From Bacteroidota bacterium (GTDB taxonomy: Bacteria; Bacteroidota; Bacteroidia; Cytophagales; Cyclobacteriaceae): a DNA stretch of 64,000 bases. The position numbers and the translations under genes were made by a program. This document shows, piece by piece, positions 42,539-50,593 of this stretch; the first letter of the stretch is position 1, and every line of letters starts with the position of its first letter. The stretch covers positions 1 through 64,000 of the forward strand of contig JAEYWY010000025.1 of assembly GCA_023428695.1 (NCBI GenBank), given 5' to 3'. The notes under the pieces were generated by a model. The model saw only the letters and a program-made list of their open reading frames with translations, did no database searches and had not been told where the DNA came from.

Positions 42539-43975
42539 ATGCCATTTGCAGAAGTGTCGCCCGATATCGTGGAAGTGTTTAAGTCGATTATCGGGGCAGA
42601 TTACGTGATCACTGACCCCGAGAGGCGACGTTTTTACGGTCATGATGAGACTGAAGATTTCAATTTCCTCCCAGATGTGGTGCTCAAACCTGCATCTGCC
42701 GAAGAGATCAGCGCGATCATGAATGTGTGCTGCAAACATTCTATACCGGTAACGCCACGTGGGGGTGGTACAGGGCTCAGCGGCGGCGCGCTCCCTGTTT
42801 ATCACGGAGTAATCCTCTCCATGGAAAGGTTCAACCGGATACTTGACATCGACGAACTGAACCTTCAGGCAACGGTCGAGCCCGGCGTAATAACTCAGGT
42901 TTTTCAACAAGCCGTTATGGAGAAGAACCTGTTTTACCCGCCCGATCCCGCCAGCAGCGGATCGTGTTTCATCGGTGGCAATGTTTCTGAAAACAGTGGC
43001 GGACCTAAGGCAGTAAAGTATGGCGTCACCCGCGATTACGTTATCAACCTGGAAGTCGTATTACCCACGGGTGACATCATCTGGACCGGTGCCAACGTCT
43101 TGAAGAATTCTACCGGATATAATTTGACGCAATTGATGTGCGGCAGCGAAGGAACATTGGGCATTATTACAAAAATTGTCTTCAAACTGCGCGGCCTGCC
43201 AAAGAAATCAGTGCTCCTGTTAATTCCGTTCTCGACCAACGAAGAAGCATGTAAGGCAATAGCTGCCATCTTCACAGCCGGCCTGACACCTTCGGGTATG
43301 GAATTCTTTGAGCGTGAAGCCGCGATGAAGACAATTCCTTACTGCGAACGAATCTACAATGCAAGAGTGACCACACTGTTCCCTGAAAGCATGGATGCCT
43401 ATCTGCTTTGTGAACTTGACGGAAATGACGACGACGTGCTCATGAAAGACGCGGAAAGCGTTATGGAGGTGGTTCAACAATTTAGCACAGGCGAGGTACT
43501 TTTTGCAGATACCTCATCCCAGAAGGATGAGCTTTGGAAGATACGGCGGAACATTTCGCCGGCTGTCAACGCGTACACACTGACAAAGGCGGAGGACGTT
43601 GTTGTGCCGCGTGGAAATCTTCCGGCGATGATCACTGGTATTAAGGAAATCGGCAAGCGTTACGGTTTTAATAGTGTGTGTTACGGACACCTCGGCGACG
43701 GGAACCTTCATATCAATATTCTCAAGGAAGACATCCCTGACGAGAAATGGACAACGGAGGTGATGGACGGTATCGGTGAAATATTTAGTCTTGCTGTCAA
43801 ACTCGGCGGAACTTTATCCGGAGAGCATGGTATCGGCATCGCGAAACGTGCCTACATGCCGGTGGCGATGAAAGAAGTCAACCTTGAGATCATGCGCGGG
43901 ATAAAGAAAGTCTTCGACCCACAGGGCATCCTGAACCCCGGAAAAATATTCCGAGTCACCGATATTGATGAATAA
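42539..43975 (+). CDS. FAD-linked oxidase, GlcD / D-lactate dehydrogenase type
   Basis: A 478-residue flavoprotein of the GlcD/D2HGDH family, oxidising 2-hydroxyacids such as glycolate or D-lactate. The PCMH-type FAD-binding domain (about 38-220) has TPRGGGTGLSGGALP (near residue 72) and PPDPASSGSCFIGGNVSENSGG; the C-terminal domain carries VCYGHLGDGNLHINI and GGTLSGEHGIG, whose histidines bind metal or substrate. There are no GlcE or GlcF genes nearby, so it may be a stand-alone D-2-hydroxyacid dehydrogenase. It starts divergently from the C40 peptidase gene. Confidence 0.92.
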   Translation: MPFAEVSPDIVEVFKSIIGADYVITDPERRRFYGHDETEDFNFLPDVVLKPASAEEISAIMNVCCKHSIPVTPRGGGTGLSGGALPVYHGVILSMERFNRILDIDELNLQATVEPGVITQVFQQAVMEKNLFYPPDPASSGSCFIGGNVSENSGGPKAVKYGVTRDYVINLEVVLPTGDIIWTGANVLKNSTGYNLTQLMCGSEGTLGIITKIVFKLRGLPKKSVLLLIPFSTNEEACKAIAAIFTAGLTPSGMEFFEREAAMKTIPYCERIYNARVTTLFPESMDAYLLCELDGNDDDVLMKDAESVMEVVQQFSTGEVLFADTSSQKDELWKIRRNISPAVNAYTLTKAEDVVVPRGNLPAMITGIKEIGKRYGFNSVCYGHLGDGNLHINILKEDIPDEKWTTEVMDGIGEIFSLAVKLGGTLSGEHGIGIAKRAYMPVAMKEVNLEIMRGIKKVFDPQGILNPGKIFRVTDIDE

Positions 43976-43990
43976 ATCCTAATTTACACT

Positions 43991-44308
43991 ATGACCTGGA
44001 GTACCATCGTAACCATCGCCGTTGTAATCGTCATCTTCATTATTCTCTTTAAAGTATTTAAGTGGGTACTCCGTTTGATTGTGTTTGTCGTATTTCTGTT
44101 CATCGCATTCGTGACTAACCCGCCCCTGGAAGCACACCAGCGTGCCGTAGAGCGCAAAGCTGCTGCTGAAAACTTTGATACAAGACGAGTAGTCGTTGAG
44201 ATGGACGACTATTATGTATTTTCGCTTACCCATACCGTTAGAGGTGACGAGCGCAAACTGGTTGGCGCAGGCGCATTTACACAGGTATATATTTTCGGAG
44301 AACCCTGA
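43991..44308 (+). CDS. Small membrane-anchored protein, DUF4359-like
   Basis: A 105-residue protein. Residues about 5-40 form one or two membrane helices; the remainder is soluble (TNPPLEAHQRAVERK, then DDYYVFSLTHTVRGDERKLVGAGAFTQVYIF). The NP start after the helix and the YVFS ... GVFGxVY-like end recall DUF4359 proteins, though I could not confirm this by search. It lies 15 bases after the GlcD-type gene and 16 bases before the DUF1080 lipoprotein gene, so the three are probably one transcript. Confidence 0.7.
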   Translation: MTWSTIVTIAVVIVIFIILFKVFKWVLRLIVFVVFLFIAFVTNPPLEAHQRAVERKAAAENFDTRRVVVEMDDYYVFSLTHTVRGDERKLVGAGAFTQVYIFGEP

Positions 44309-44324
44309 ACTTAATTAATACACC

Positions 44325-45062
44325 ATGAACAAGAAAATACTCTTTATTATCCTTTCCTTGATATGGTTCTCATGCGGAACACAAAAAAGTGATCAACCTG
44401 CCGCCGCGGATGAACAAGCTCCAAATACGCTAAGCGCTGTACGGACTGCCGAGGGCTGGCGTCTATTGTTTGATGGAGAAACCATGAATGGCTGGCGTGT
44501 TTTTCGCAATGCCGAAAACAACAGCTGGGAAGTTGTAGACGGGACGTTGCACTGCAAACCGTTTGCTGATGACGCTACAAACCTTCGTTCCGATCTCGTT
44601 ACAGAAGAAATGTATGAAGACTTTGAACTTTCATTTGAATGGAAGATCTCCCCACAGGGAAACAGTGGCGTCATATTTCGAGTCTCGGAAGAGTTCGATC
44701 AGCCTTACGCATCCGGGCCGGAATATCAGATTATCGATAACGAAGGATATCCAGGCGACCTCCAGCCAGCGCAACACGCCGGAGCAAACTATGACATGCA
44801 CGTACCTGCAAAAGATAACACCAATCGCGTCGGTGAATGGAATACGGCGAGGATTGTCGCAAAAGGAAATCACATTGAACATTGGTTGAATGGCGAAAAG
44901 GTTGTTGAATATGAACTTCAATCAGATGACTGGAACCAGAAACGGCTTGCCAGTAAATGGAAAGACTTTCCTGATTACGCGCTAACCAAAAAGGGACACA
45001 TCGACCTCCAGGATCACGGCAACGAAGTCTGGTTCAGATCGATAATGATCAAACCGCTGTAA
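44325..45062 (+). CDS. DUF1080 (3-keto-disaccharide hydrolase-like) lipoprotein
   Basis: A 245-residue lipoprotein (lipobox LIWFSCG, Cys near residue 17). The single concanavalin-like jelly roll is the DUF1080 / 3-keto-disaccharide hydrolase family: GWRLLFDGETMNGWRVF, WEVVDGTLHC, FELSFEWKISPQGNSGVIFRV, GPEYQIIDNEGYPGD, NTARIVAKGNHIEHWLNGEKV and GHIDLQDHGNEVWFRSI. Characterised relatives split 3-keto-glycosides after oxidation by a separate enzyme; that oxidoreductase is not visible here. It precedes asnB by 10 bases. Confidence 0.92.
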   Translation: MNKKILFIILSLIWFSCGTQKSDQPAAADEQAPNTLSAVRTAEGWRLLFDGETMNGWRVFRNAENNSWEVVDGTLHCKPFADDATNLRSDLVTEEMYEDFELSFEWKISPQGNSGVIFRVSEEFDQPYASGPEYQIIDNEGYPGDLQPAQHAGANYDMHVPAKDNTNRVGEWNTARIVAKGNHIEHWLNGEKVVEYELQSDDWNQKRLASKWKDFPDYALTKKGHIDLQDHGNEVWFRSIMIKPL

Positions 45063-45072
45063 TGCAAGAGGG

Positions 45073-46974
45073 ATGTGCGGCATTACCGGAATCTTTGCGT
45101 TTAACCTTGTCGGGAAAGTTCACAAAATCCACGTCACAAATGCGACGCAGGCAATAAGCAAACGCGGACCCGATTTTCAGGACATCTACCTCGAGGAATG
45201 GGTGGCCCTTGGTCACAGGCGCCTTTCAATCATTGATACTTCCTCGCACGCGAATCAACCCATGTGGGATGAATCCGGCCGGTATTGCATTGTATTTAAT
45301 GGTGAGATATTCAACTTCCGCGAGTTGCGAAAAGAACTTACCGACCGTGGTGTGACCTTCTTTTCACAGGGTGACACCGAAGTGTTGCTGAAGTTGTTTA
45401 TTCACCAACGCGAAAAGTGTCTTTCACGACTTAACGGTTTTTTCACATTCTGTATTTACGATAAAGCGGAGCAGTCACTTTTTGTTGCCCGCGACCGGTT
45501 CGGAATAAAACCCCTGTATTATTGCTTCGACGAAGACAAATTTATTTTCGCATCGGAGATGAAGGCGATGATGCAGTATGGGATCGAGAAGAAACTCGAT
45601 ATCGATTCACTGCTCATGTATTTTCAGCTGAACTATATTCCCGGCCCGGATTCTGTCTTCACAAACGTGAAGAAGCTTCTACCCGGGCACTACCTCGTTG
45701 TGAAGAGACAACGGATCGCACACGCTCAATATTATGACATCCCCTATAATCCCGAAGCTGTGCGACGCGATCTCTCGTATGACGATGCATGCCATGAGTT
45801 CGCGAAGCTGCTGGAACGATCGGTGCAGCGCAGACTGGTGGCGGACGTTCCGCTGGGAGCATTTTTGAGTGGAGGCATTGACTCCTCGGTAGTTACCGGA
45901 CTTGCGGCGCGTTACAAGCCGGACATACACACGTTCTCCATTGGGTTTCGCGACGAGAAGTTTTTTGATGAGACCCACTACGCGGAAATGGTCGCGAAGC
46001 ATTTCCGAACGCGTCACACGGTCTTTTTTTTGAGCAACGACGACCTCTACGCCCATGTTGACGATGTACTCAAATATATCGATGAACCCTTTGCTGACTC
46101 GTCAGCCCTGGCGGTCTATATATTAAGTCGGGAAACGCGTAAACATGCCACGGTTGCACTATCGGGCGATGGCGCCGACGAAATGTTAGGCGGGTACAAC
46201 AAACACGCTGCGTTCTATCGGATGCTCCATCCGGGATGGAAAGAAAAGACCGTATCCGCACTCGGACCTTTGTGGTCGGCACTGCCGCAATCACGAAGCA
46301 GTGCAATCGGCAATCTCATCCGGCAGCTCAACCGCTTCAGTCGCGGCAGTCGCCTTAATGCAAAAGAGCGCTACTGGCAATGGGCAGGCTTCGTGGGAGA
46401 GAACGAGGCAACCAATTTGTTTACAGAAAACGCGCTTGCAGAAAGATCGGATCGTTATTTCGAAAACAAATCGAGACTTCTGGAAACAATTTCAGAAAGG
46501 GACGGCATGAATGCCATATTCCTTACCGATATGAAGGTAGTGCTCGCCAACGATATGCTGACGAAGGTGGACCTCATGAGCATGGCGAACTCACTTGAGG
46601 TGCGGACTCCTTTCCTGGACTTCGAACTCGTCAATTTTGTCTTTAGGCTGCCATCGGAATACAAGATCAACGGAAAGATGCGAAAACGAATTTTGCAGGA
46701 TAGTTTCCGGGACATGTTGCCGAAGGCATTATATAATCGTCCAAAGAAAGGATTTGAAGTACCCCTCCTTAAATGGTTCCGGCGCGAGATGAAGACTATG
46801 ATTATGGAGGAAGTACTCGACGATTCCTTTATAATGGAGCAGGGAATATTCAAACCTGAAAAGATCGCAGCACTGCGAAACCAGCTTTTCTCAGCGAGTC
46901 CGGGCGATATTCACGCGCGGATTTGGGCATTTATTGTGTTTCAGCGGTGGTGGAAAAGAGTCTTTAAGGCGTAA
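45073..46974 (+). CDS. asnB: Asparagine synthase (glutamine-hydrolysing)
   Basis: A 633-residue class II amidotransferase. The N-terminal glutaminase domain begins with the nucleophile Cys2 (MCGITGIF) and includes RGPDFQDIY, LGHRRLSIID and FNGEIFNF; the synthetase domain has the PP-loop FLSGGIDSSVV (near residue 260), SGDGADEMLGGY and TPFLDFELVNF. The length (longer than E. coli AsnB, 554) matches the group often found in polysaccharide loci, whose members may amidate sugars or peptides rather than free aspartate. No glycan genes surround it. It is close behind the DUF1080 gene and probably co-transcribed. Confidence 0.92.
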   Translation: MCGITGIFAFNLVGKVHKIHVTNATQAISKRGPDFQDIYLEEWVALGHRRLSIIDTSSHANQPMWDESGRYCIVFNGEIFNFRELRKELTDRGVTFFSQGDTEVLLKLFIHQREKCLSRLNGFFTFCIYDKAEQSLFVARDRFGIKPLYYCFDEDKFIFASEMKAMMQYGIEKKLDIDSLLMYFQLNYIPGPDSVFTNVKKLLPGHYLVVKRQRIAHAQYYDIPYNPEAVRRDLSYDDACHEFAKLLERSVQRRLVADVPLGAFLSGGIDSSVVTGLAARYKPDIHTFSIGFRDEKFFDETHYAEMVAKHFRTRHTVFFLSNDDLYAHVDDVLKYIDEPFADSSALAVYILSRETRKHATVALSGDGADEMLGGYNKHAAFYRMLHPGWKEKTVSALGPLWSALPQSRSSAIGNLIRQLNRFSRGSRLNAKERYWQWAGFVGENEATNLFTENALAERSDRYFENKSRLLETISERDGMNAIFLTDMKVVLANDMLTKVDLMSMANSLEVRTPFLDFELVNFVFRLPSEYKINGKMRKRILQDSFRDMLPKALYNRPKKGFEVPLLKWFRREMKTMIMEEVLDDSFIMEQGIFKPEKIAALRNQLFSASPGDIHARIWAFIVFQRWWKRVFKA

Positions 46975-47188
46975 CCGCAACTTTTTCAGGCAATACATCT
47001 TACGTTTTAGTGATGAAAAAGCCCTGATATACAAAACAACCTGCTGTTCCTGACTCGCAAAAAACGATGTAATATTTCGATAATTCACCGTTTCAGGCGA
47101 TTTCCCGCTTGCTTGCAGTGATAGTGTGCCAACGTTTCCGACACAGTTCGGGATAAACTTACAAACAACAGAGTTCCGCGTGGCTCGG
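46975..47188. other. Intergenic stretch before the OmpW-like gene
   Basis: There is no supported gene in the roughly 280 bp between asnB and the OmpW-like gene. The minus-strand open frame across it has no family features. I see nothing else here apart from the promoter at its right end. Confidence 0.5.
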
Positions 47189-47221
47189 TTGGCAGCCTGC
47201 CATTTCGATTCCGTTACTTTG
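47189..47221 (+). promoter_or_regulatory. Promoter of the OmpW-like gene
   Basis: TTGG at 47189-47192 and TTACTTTG at 47214-47221 (one mismatch from TAnnTTTG), with about 22 bp between. The leader to ATG 47254 is about 27 bases and A-rich, typical of well-expressed Bacteroidota genes. Confidence 0.55.
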
Positions 47222-47253
47222 AACCATAATTTTTTAACCAAATCTCAAAAACA

Positions 47254-47829
47254 ATGAAAAAATTATCAATGCTTTTTGCTCTTGCAATGCTCTTTTCCGT
47301 TGCGGCCAATGCGCAAGAGTTCAAGAAATTCAGAGTTGGCCTTGGTGCTGGCTACGCTATTCCTGGCGGAAGCGGTGCTAAAGGTGGTCTGCTTTGGACG
47401 CTTGAGCCCTCATATCGCGTTAACGACCAACTTGCAGTAGGTCTTCGTATTGAAGGTGCAGTTCTCGTTAGAGGCTTTTCAGAAGATATCAGTGATGACG
47501 TAGATCTGGATATCGCTGGTATTTCTTCTTACACTTTGACTGGACAGTACTATTTCAACAACAACAGCTTCCGTCCTTTCGTGGGCGCTGGCTTGGGTAT
47601 GTTCTCACTTGCTGCTGTAAAAGCAGAAGTTGATGGCGAAGGTACCCTTACTGCTGCTGCCTCTGAAACCAAATTCGGTTTCTTCCCTCGCGTAGGTTTC
47701 GACGCAGGTCACTTCACGCTGGCTCTTGAGTACAACCTCATCCCTGCAACTGAAGTTGGAGAAGCTGAAATTAAGAACAGCTACATCGGTATCCGCATCG
47801 GTGGATTCTTCGGTGGTGGACGCAAGTAA
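47254..47829 (+). CDS. Small outer-membrane beta-barrel protein (OmpW/opacity type)
   Basis: A 191-residue exported barrel: signal peptide MKKLSMLFALAMLFSVAANAQ, then about eight beta strands (FRVGLGAGYAIPG, LLWTLEPSYRVNDQLAVGLRIEG, YTLTGQYYFNNNSFRPFVGAGLGMFSL, FGFFPRVGFDAGHFTLALEYNLIPA) and a Gly-rich end. Codon choice (GCT, GGT, CTT) is more biased than its neighbours', suggesting high expression. It is monocistronic: own promoter and a strong terminator. Such proteins are abundant envelope components with no known substrate. Confidence 0.85.
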   Translation: MKKLSMLFALAMLFSVAANAQEFKKFRVGLGAGYAIPGGSGAKGGLLWTLEPSYRVNDQLAVGLRIEGAVLVRGFSEDISDDVDLDIAGISSYTLTGQYYFNNNSFRPFVGAGLGMFSLAAVKAEVDGEGTLTAAASETKFGFFPRVGFDAGHFTLALEYNLIPATEVGEAEIKNSYIGIRIGGFFGGGRK

Positions 47830-47851
47830 TTAGCGACCTTTTTTAATAGAC

Positions 47852-47887
47852 AAAGAGGGCTGGCCAAGGGGGTCAGCCCTCTTTTTG
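47852..47887 (+). terminator. Terminator of the OmpW-like gene
   Basis: AAAGAGGGCTG pairs with CAGCCCTCTTT around an 11-base loop, followed by TTG-TTT. Confidence 0.9.
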
Positions 47888-48064
47888 TTTCCCGGGAAGT
47901 TTGGGTATTATTGATCCGGGCGCCGGAGTCTTCCCGCTACCAGTCCCGGCTTACAGTTTAGAATTCTTCCCTTACCCGATTTGCCCGAATATTATTGTGT
48001 TTTCCGTACGTTGGCCACAACTATACCCTGCTATCTTGAAAATTTATCATTTTTCTTACAAAGT

Positions 48065-48080
48065 GGTTCAAATTTCACCC
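48065..48080. promoter_or_regulatory. amt operator R1 (GGTTC-N6-CACCC)
   Basis: Distal member of the pair upstream of the first amt gene. It is embedded in AAAGTGGTTC-N7-ACCCTAC (48060-48083), the same 24-bp form as at 50504-50527. Confidence 0.6.
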
Positions 48081-48117
48081 TACCTAAATCGTTTTCTGCG
48101 ATTTTTTTTGCAAAGTG

Positions 48118-48133
48118 GGTTATTTTTTAACCG
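48118..48133. promoter_or_regulatory. amt operator R2 (GGTTA-N6-AACCG)
   Basis: Proximal member, starting exactly 53 bp after R1 and 48 bp before the amt start codon. It is preceded by AAAGTGG as at the other strong sites. GGCGGGATACTACTTGCG just downstream has a GG-N10-GC spacing, so a sigma-54-type promoter is conceivable here. Confidence 0.55.
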
Positions 48134-48180
48134 GCGGGATACTACTTGCGTCTGCTAATTCCTAACTAAACCTAACTTTA

Positions 48181-49509
48181 ATGATGGAAGTACTACCCGA
48201 CTCTACGGCCGTGTTAGCCGGTGCAGAACTTGCCCTCGCCGATTCGGTGAAAGCAGTTCAGGCTCAAATGGTTGAGCTTAATAACACAACAATTTTGACA
48301 GCCAACAACGTCTGGATGATCATATCAGCCTTGCTGGTGTTCCTGATGTCATTGGGATTCGGATGTGTGGAATCCGGATTTACGCAGGCGAAAAACACCG
48401 TAAACATTCTGTTCAAAAACACTGTCGATACATGTATCGGCCTCGTTGTTTACGCATTAATCGGATTTGGACTAATGTATCCGGGCACCTTCAACTTCAT
48501 TGAGGGATGGTTCGGATTTGGTCAATTCGGTCTTTCGACAGCTTCTGACTACACCCCTTTTGGCTACGTGGGTGGTGGTTACACATACTGGACTGACTTC
48601 CTGTTCCAGGCTGTTTTCTGTGCAACTGCGGGTACGATCGTATCGGGCGCGGTTGCTGAGCGTATAAAAATCAGCGCGTATTTCATCTTTACATTTTTCC
48701 TCACCGGCTTTATCTATCCGATTCTCGGCAGCTGGAAATGGGGCGGTGGCTGGTTGAACGACTATGGATTCTATGACTTCGCGGGATCCACTGTTGTTCA
48801 CTCTGTTGGTGGTTGGGCGGCTCTTGCTGCGGTAATCCTGCTCGGGCCACGTCTTGGCAAATATGAAAACGGCAAATCGAATACATTCCCGAACTCATCA
48901 GCACCGCTCGCCATGATCGGGGTATTCCTCCTGTGGTTCGGATGGTTTGGCTTCAATGGTGGTTCAGTACTCTCCGCTGATCCTGAATTGATCTCATTGG
49001 TGTGCGTAACAACAGCTCTCGCCGCTGCAACGGGCGGAATCGGTGCGCTCATTTCTGGATTGCTCGCATTCAAACGCTTCGACCTGGGTATGGTGCTCAA
49101 CGGTATCCTCGCCGGACTGGTCGGAATTACTGCAGGTGCTGATCAGATGAGTCCCAATGAAGCCATGCTTATTGGAATTTTCTGCGGCTTTGTCGTGGTA
49201 TATTCTGTGATTATGCTGGATAAATTCAAAATCGATGATCCTGTCGGTGCTATTTCCGTGCACCTGGTGTGTGGTATGATCGGAACTCTCGCAGTGGGAA
49301 CTCTCGGAAACCTCGCCAGCGGTGATCAGTTTGTCAAGCAGCTTGTAGGAATCGTTGCGTACGCTGTCCCTGCATTTGGACTCTCACTCGCAGTATTATT
49401 CGCCATAAAAAGCACGATGGGCATCCGCGTATCTGCCGAACACGAACGCACTGGTCTCGACAGTCATGAACACGGAATGCGTGGCTACACCATCACGTAC
49501 GAAGACTGA
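48181..49509 (+). CDS. amt: Ammonium transporter, eukaryote/cyanobacterial-like subfamily
   Basis: A 442-residue Amt/Mep/Rh channel with 11 helices. The pore twin-histidines are in STVVHSVGGW (near residue 203) and ISVHLVCGM (near residue 360); VESGFTQAKNTVNILFKNTVD and WFGWFGFNGGS are family segments. The first, which lacks the FFYGGM form, places it apart from the second Amt gene 1 kb downstream. An N-terminal extension of about 40 residues precedes the first helix. The cytoplasmic C-terminus (GLDSHEHGMRGYTI) holds the conserved regulatory EHG motif. No PII (GlnK) gene adjoins it. The promoter has the R1/R2 operators. Confidence 0.95.
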   Translation: MMEVLPDSTAVLAGAELALADSVKAVQAQMVELNNTTILTANNVWMIISALLVFLMSLGFGCVESGFTQAKNTVNILFKNTVDTCIGLVVYALIGFGLMYPGTFNFIEGWFGFGQFGLSTASDYTPFGYVGGGYTYWTDFLFQAVFCATAGTIVSGAVAERIKISAYFIFTFFLTGFIYPILGSWKWGGGWLNDYGFYDFAGSTVVHSVGGWAALAAVILLGPRLGKYENGKSNTFPNSSAPLAMIGVFLLWFGWFGFNGGSVLSADPELISLVCVTTALAAATGGIGALISGLLAFKRFDLGMVLNGILAGLVGITAGADQMSPNEAMLIGIFCGFVVVYSVIMLDKFKIDDPVGAISVHLVCGMIGTLAVGTLGNLASGDQFVKQLVGIVAYAVPAFGLSLAVLFAIKSTMGIRVSAEHERTGLDSHEHGMRGYTITYED

Positions 49510-49535
49510 GACGATACTCATTTACCTAAACCGTT

Positions 49536-49566
49536 AAAGGGTCCGCAAAAGCGGACTCTTTTTTTT
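49536..49566 (+). terminator. Terminator of the first amt gene
   Basis: AGGGTCCGC-AAAA-GCGGACTCT followed by eight T; one G-T pair. Confidence 0.92.
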
Positions 49567-50074
49567 AGCGACACGCCTGTTAGCTGCTGGAATAGACCAG
49601 TCTTATCCCCGCGCACCCCTGACCCCTGAAGGCCACCGCACAAGAAATGCATCATGAAATGTCAGTCCCACCCCATCAGAAATTATAAATGAATTAGAAA
49701 TCGACACGTCTTCAGCGTCCATCACACTTACGTTACCAAACGCATTCCGCTGAAACCCGAGACCTGGAAACCTGAAACTCCCCCAATGTTAAGAAATTGT
49801 TAAGTTTTTGACGATTTCAATCGATTGAGGCCCGGTTTAAATATCAACTGGTTTTTAGAAAATAGACTAATGTTCGGCTGATTCAGGCTCTTGCCAGATC
49901 CATCGCATTCGGAAAGCAACACTTTTTAATTTGACTCCGCCCCTGGTGAGACCGTCTCCTATTACAGTGTGATTTCAAATAATTTATAACAGTCTATTTT
50001 ACAGCATGTTAGCGTTTAAACTATACAGTCTTTTTCGTAGTTTAAGGATGTAGAACACCAAATTTTTTTACGAC
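49567..50074. other. 508-bp intergenic stretch
   Basis: No protein gene can be supported. It contains a PhoB-box-like direct repeat (49787-49808), AT-rich promoter-like sequence from about 49975, and the leader of the small gene at 50075. The first 200 bp show nothing I recognise. Confidence 0.5.
49787..49808 (+). promoter_or_regulatory. Pho-box-like direct repeat
   Basis: TGTTAAG-AAAT-TGTTAAG-TTTT: two identical 7-mers with 11-bp periodicity and A/T-rich 4-bp spacers, the layout of PhoB boxes. The consensus differs from the E. coli CTGTCAT form. No phosphate gene lies nearby, so its meaning is uncertain. Confidence 0.3.
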
Positions 50075-50281
50075 ATGATTGCAACACTCGATAGAAACAA
50101 ACAGGAAGCATTAAAGAAAGAACTGAAAGCTCAATATCCTGTGCTTGGCGACAAGCACCTCGGTACTGAGTCAATTCAAAGCCTTGTTGTTGAAGTTTCC
50201 ATGATCACACATCAGGACGAAGCAAAAATCGCTGAAGAAATCGAAAGGAAACTGGAGTACATCCAGTCAAAGTCAATCTAG
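50075..50281 (+). CDS. Small helical protein, CsbD-like in outline
   Basis: A 68-residue charged, mostly helical protein without signal peptide. The pattern LKKELKAQYPVLGDKHLGTES-IQSLVVEVSM ... EIERKL loosely recalls small general-stress CsbD-type proteins of Bacteroidota, but I would not assign it. It is a real gene on context: it starts with ATG after an A/T-rich leader and is followed within 20 bases by a strong terminator. It sits between the two amt genes but on its own transcript. Confidence 0.7.
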   Translation: MIATLDRNKQEALKKELKAQYPVLGDKHLGTESIQSLVVEVSMITHQDEAKIAEEIERKLEYIQSKSI

Positions 50282-50300
50282 GGAGCAAGGGTCCAAATAA

Positions 50301-50333
50301 AAAAAGGCTACTCACAGCGAGTAGCCTTTTTTT
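50301..50333 (+). terminator. Terminator of the small gene at 50075
   Basis: AAGGCTACTC-ACAGC-GAGTAGCCTT followed by five more T: a perfect 10-bp stem with an A-tract on the other side. Confidence 0.93.
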
Positions 50334-50455
50334 ATGCCCATAAAATTCGTTATCTATTATTCATCCCATATTTCATTTCACCCTGACGGTAAATAGCCAA
50401 ACATCATTCCGTCCCAGCCCATCTTTTTGAAAATATCATAAAAAATTCACGAATA

Positions 50456-50471
50456 GGGTCTATTCTGACCC
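50456..50471. promoter_or_regulatory. amt operator R3 (GGGTC-N6-GACCC)
   Basis: A perfect inverted repeat GGGTC-TATTCT-GACCC, the distal member of the pair before the second amt gene. CCCTACCTA follows it, as it follows R1. Confidence 0.62.
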
Positions 50472-50508
50472 CTACCTACAACGATTTCGTTAATTTTTTT
50501 TCTAAAGT

Positions 50509-50524
50509 GGTTCTTTTTTGACCC
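50509..50524. promoter_or_regulatory. amt operator R4 (GGTTC-N6-GACCC)
   Basis: Proximal member of the second pair, starting exactly 53 bp after R3. It is embedded in AAAGTGGTTC-N7-ACCCTAC (50504-50527), identical in form and spacing to R1's surroundings. Confidence 0.62.
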
Positions 50525-50593
50525 TACTTGTCGGAAAATTGTATCAGTTATTCGGTAGAACAGTTCGAAATTACCCTTAACAAACTACAGACC

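Noticed and set aside
46891..47241. 116-codon minus-strand open frame
   Set aside because: It is antisense to the end of asnB and to the OmpW-like promoter, with no family pattern.
48131..48151. Sigma-54 promoter (GG-N10-GC) for the first amt gene
   Set aside because: The spacing fits but the flanking bases match poorly, and the second amt promoter, which shares the operators, has no equivalent; kept only as a remark.
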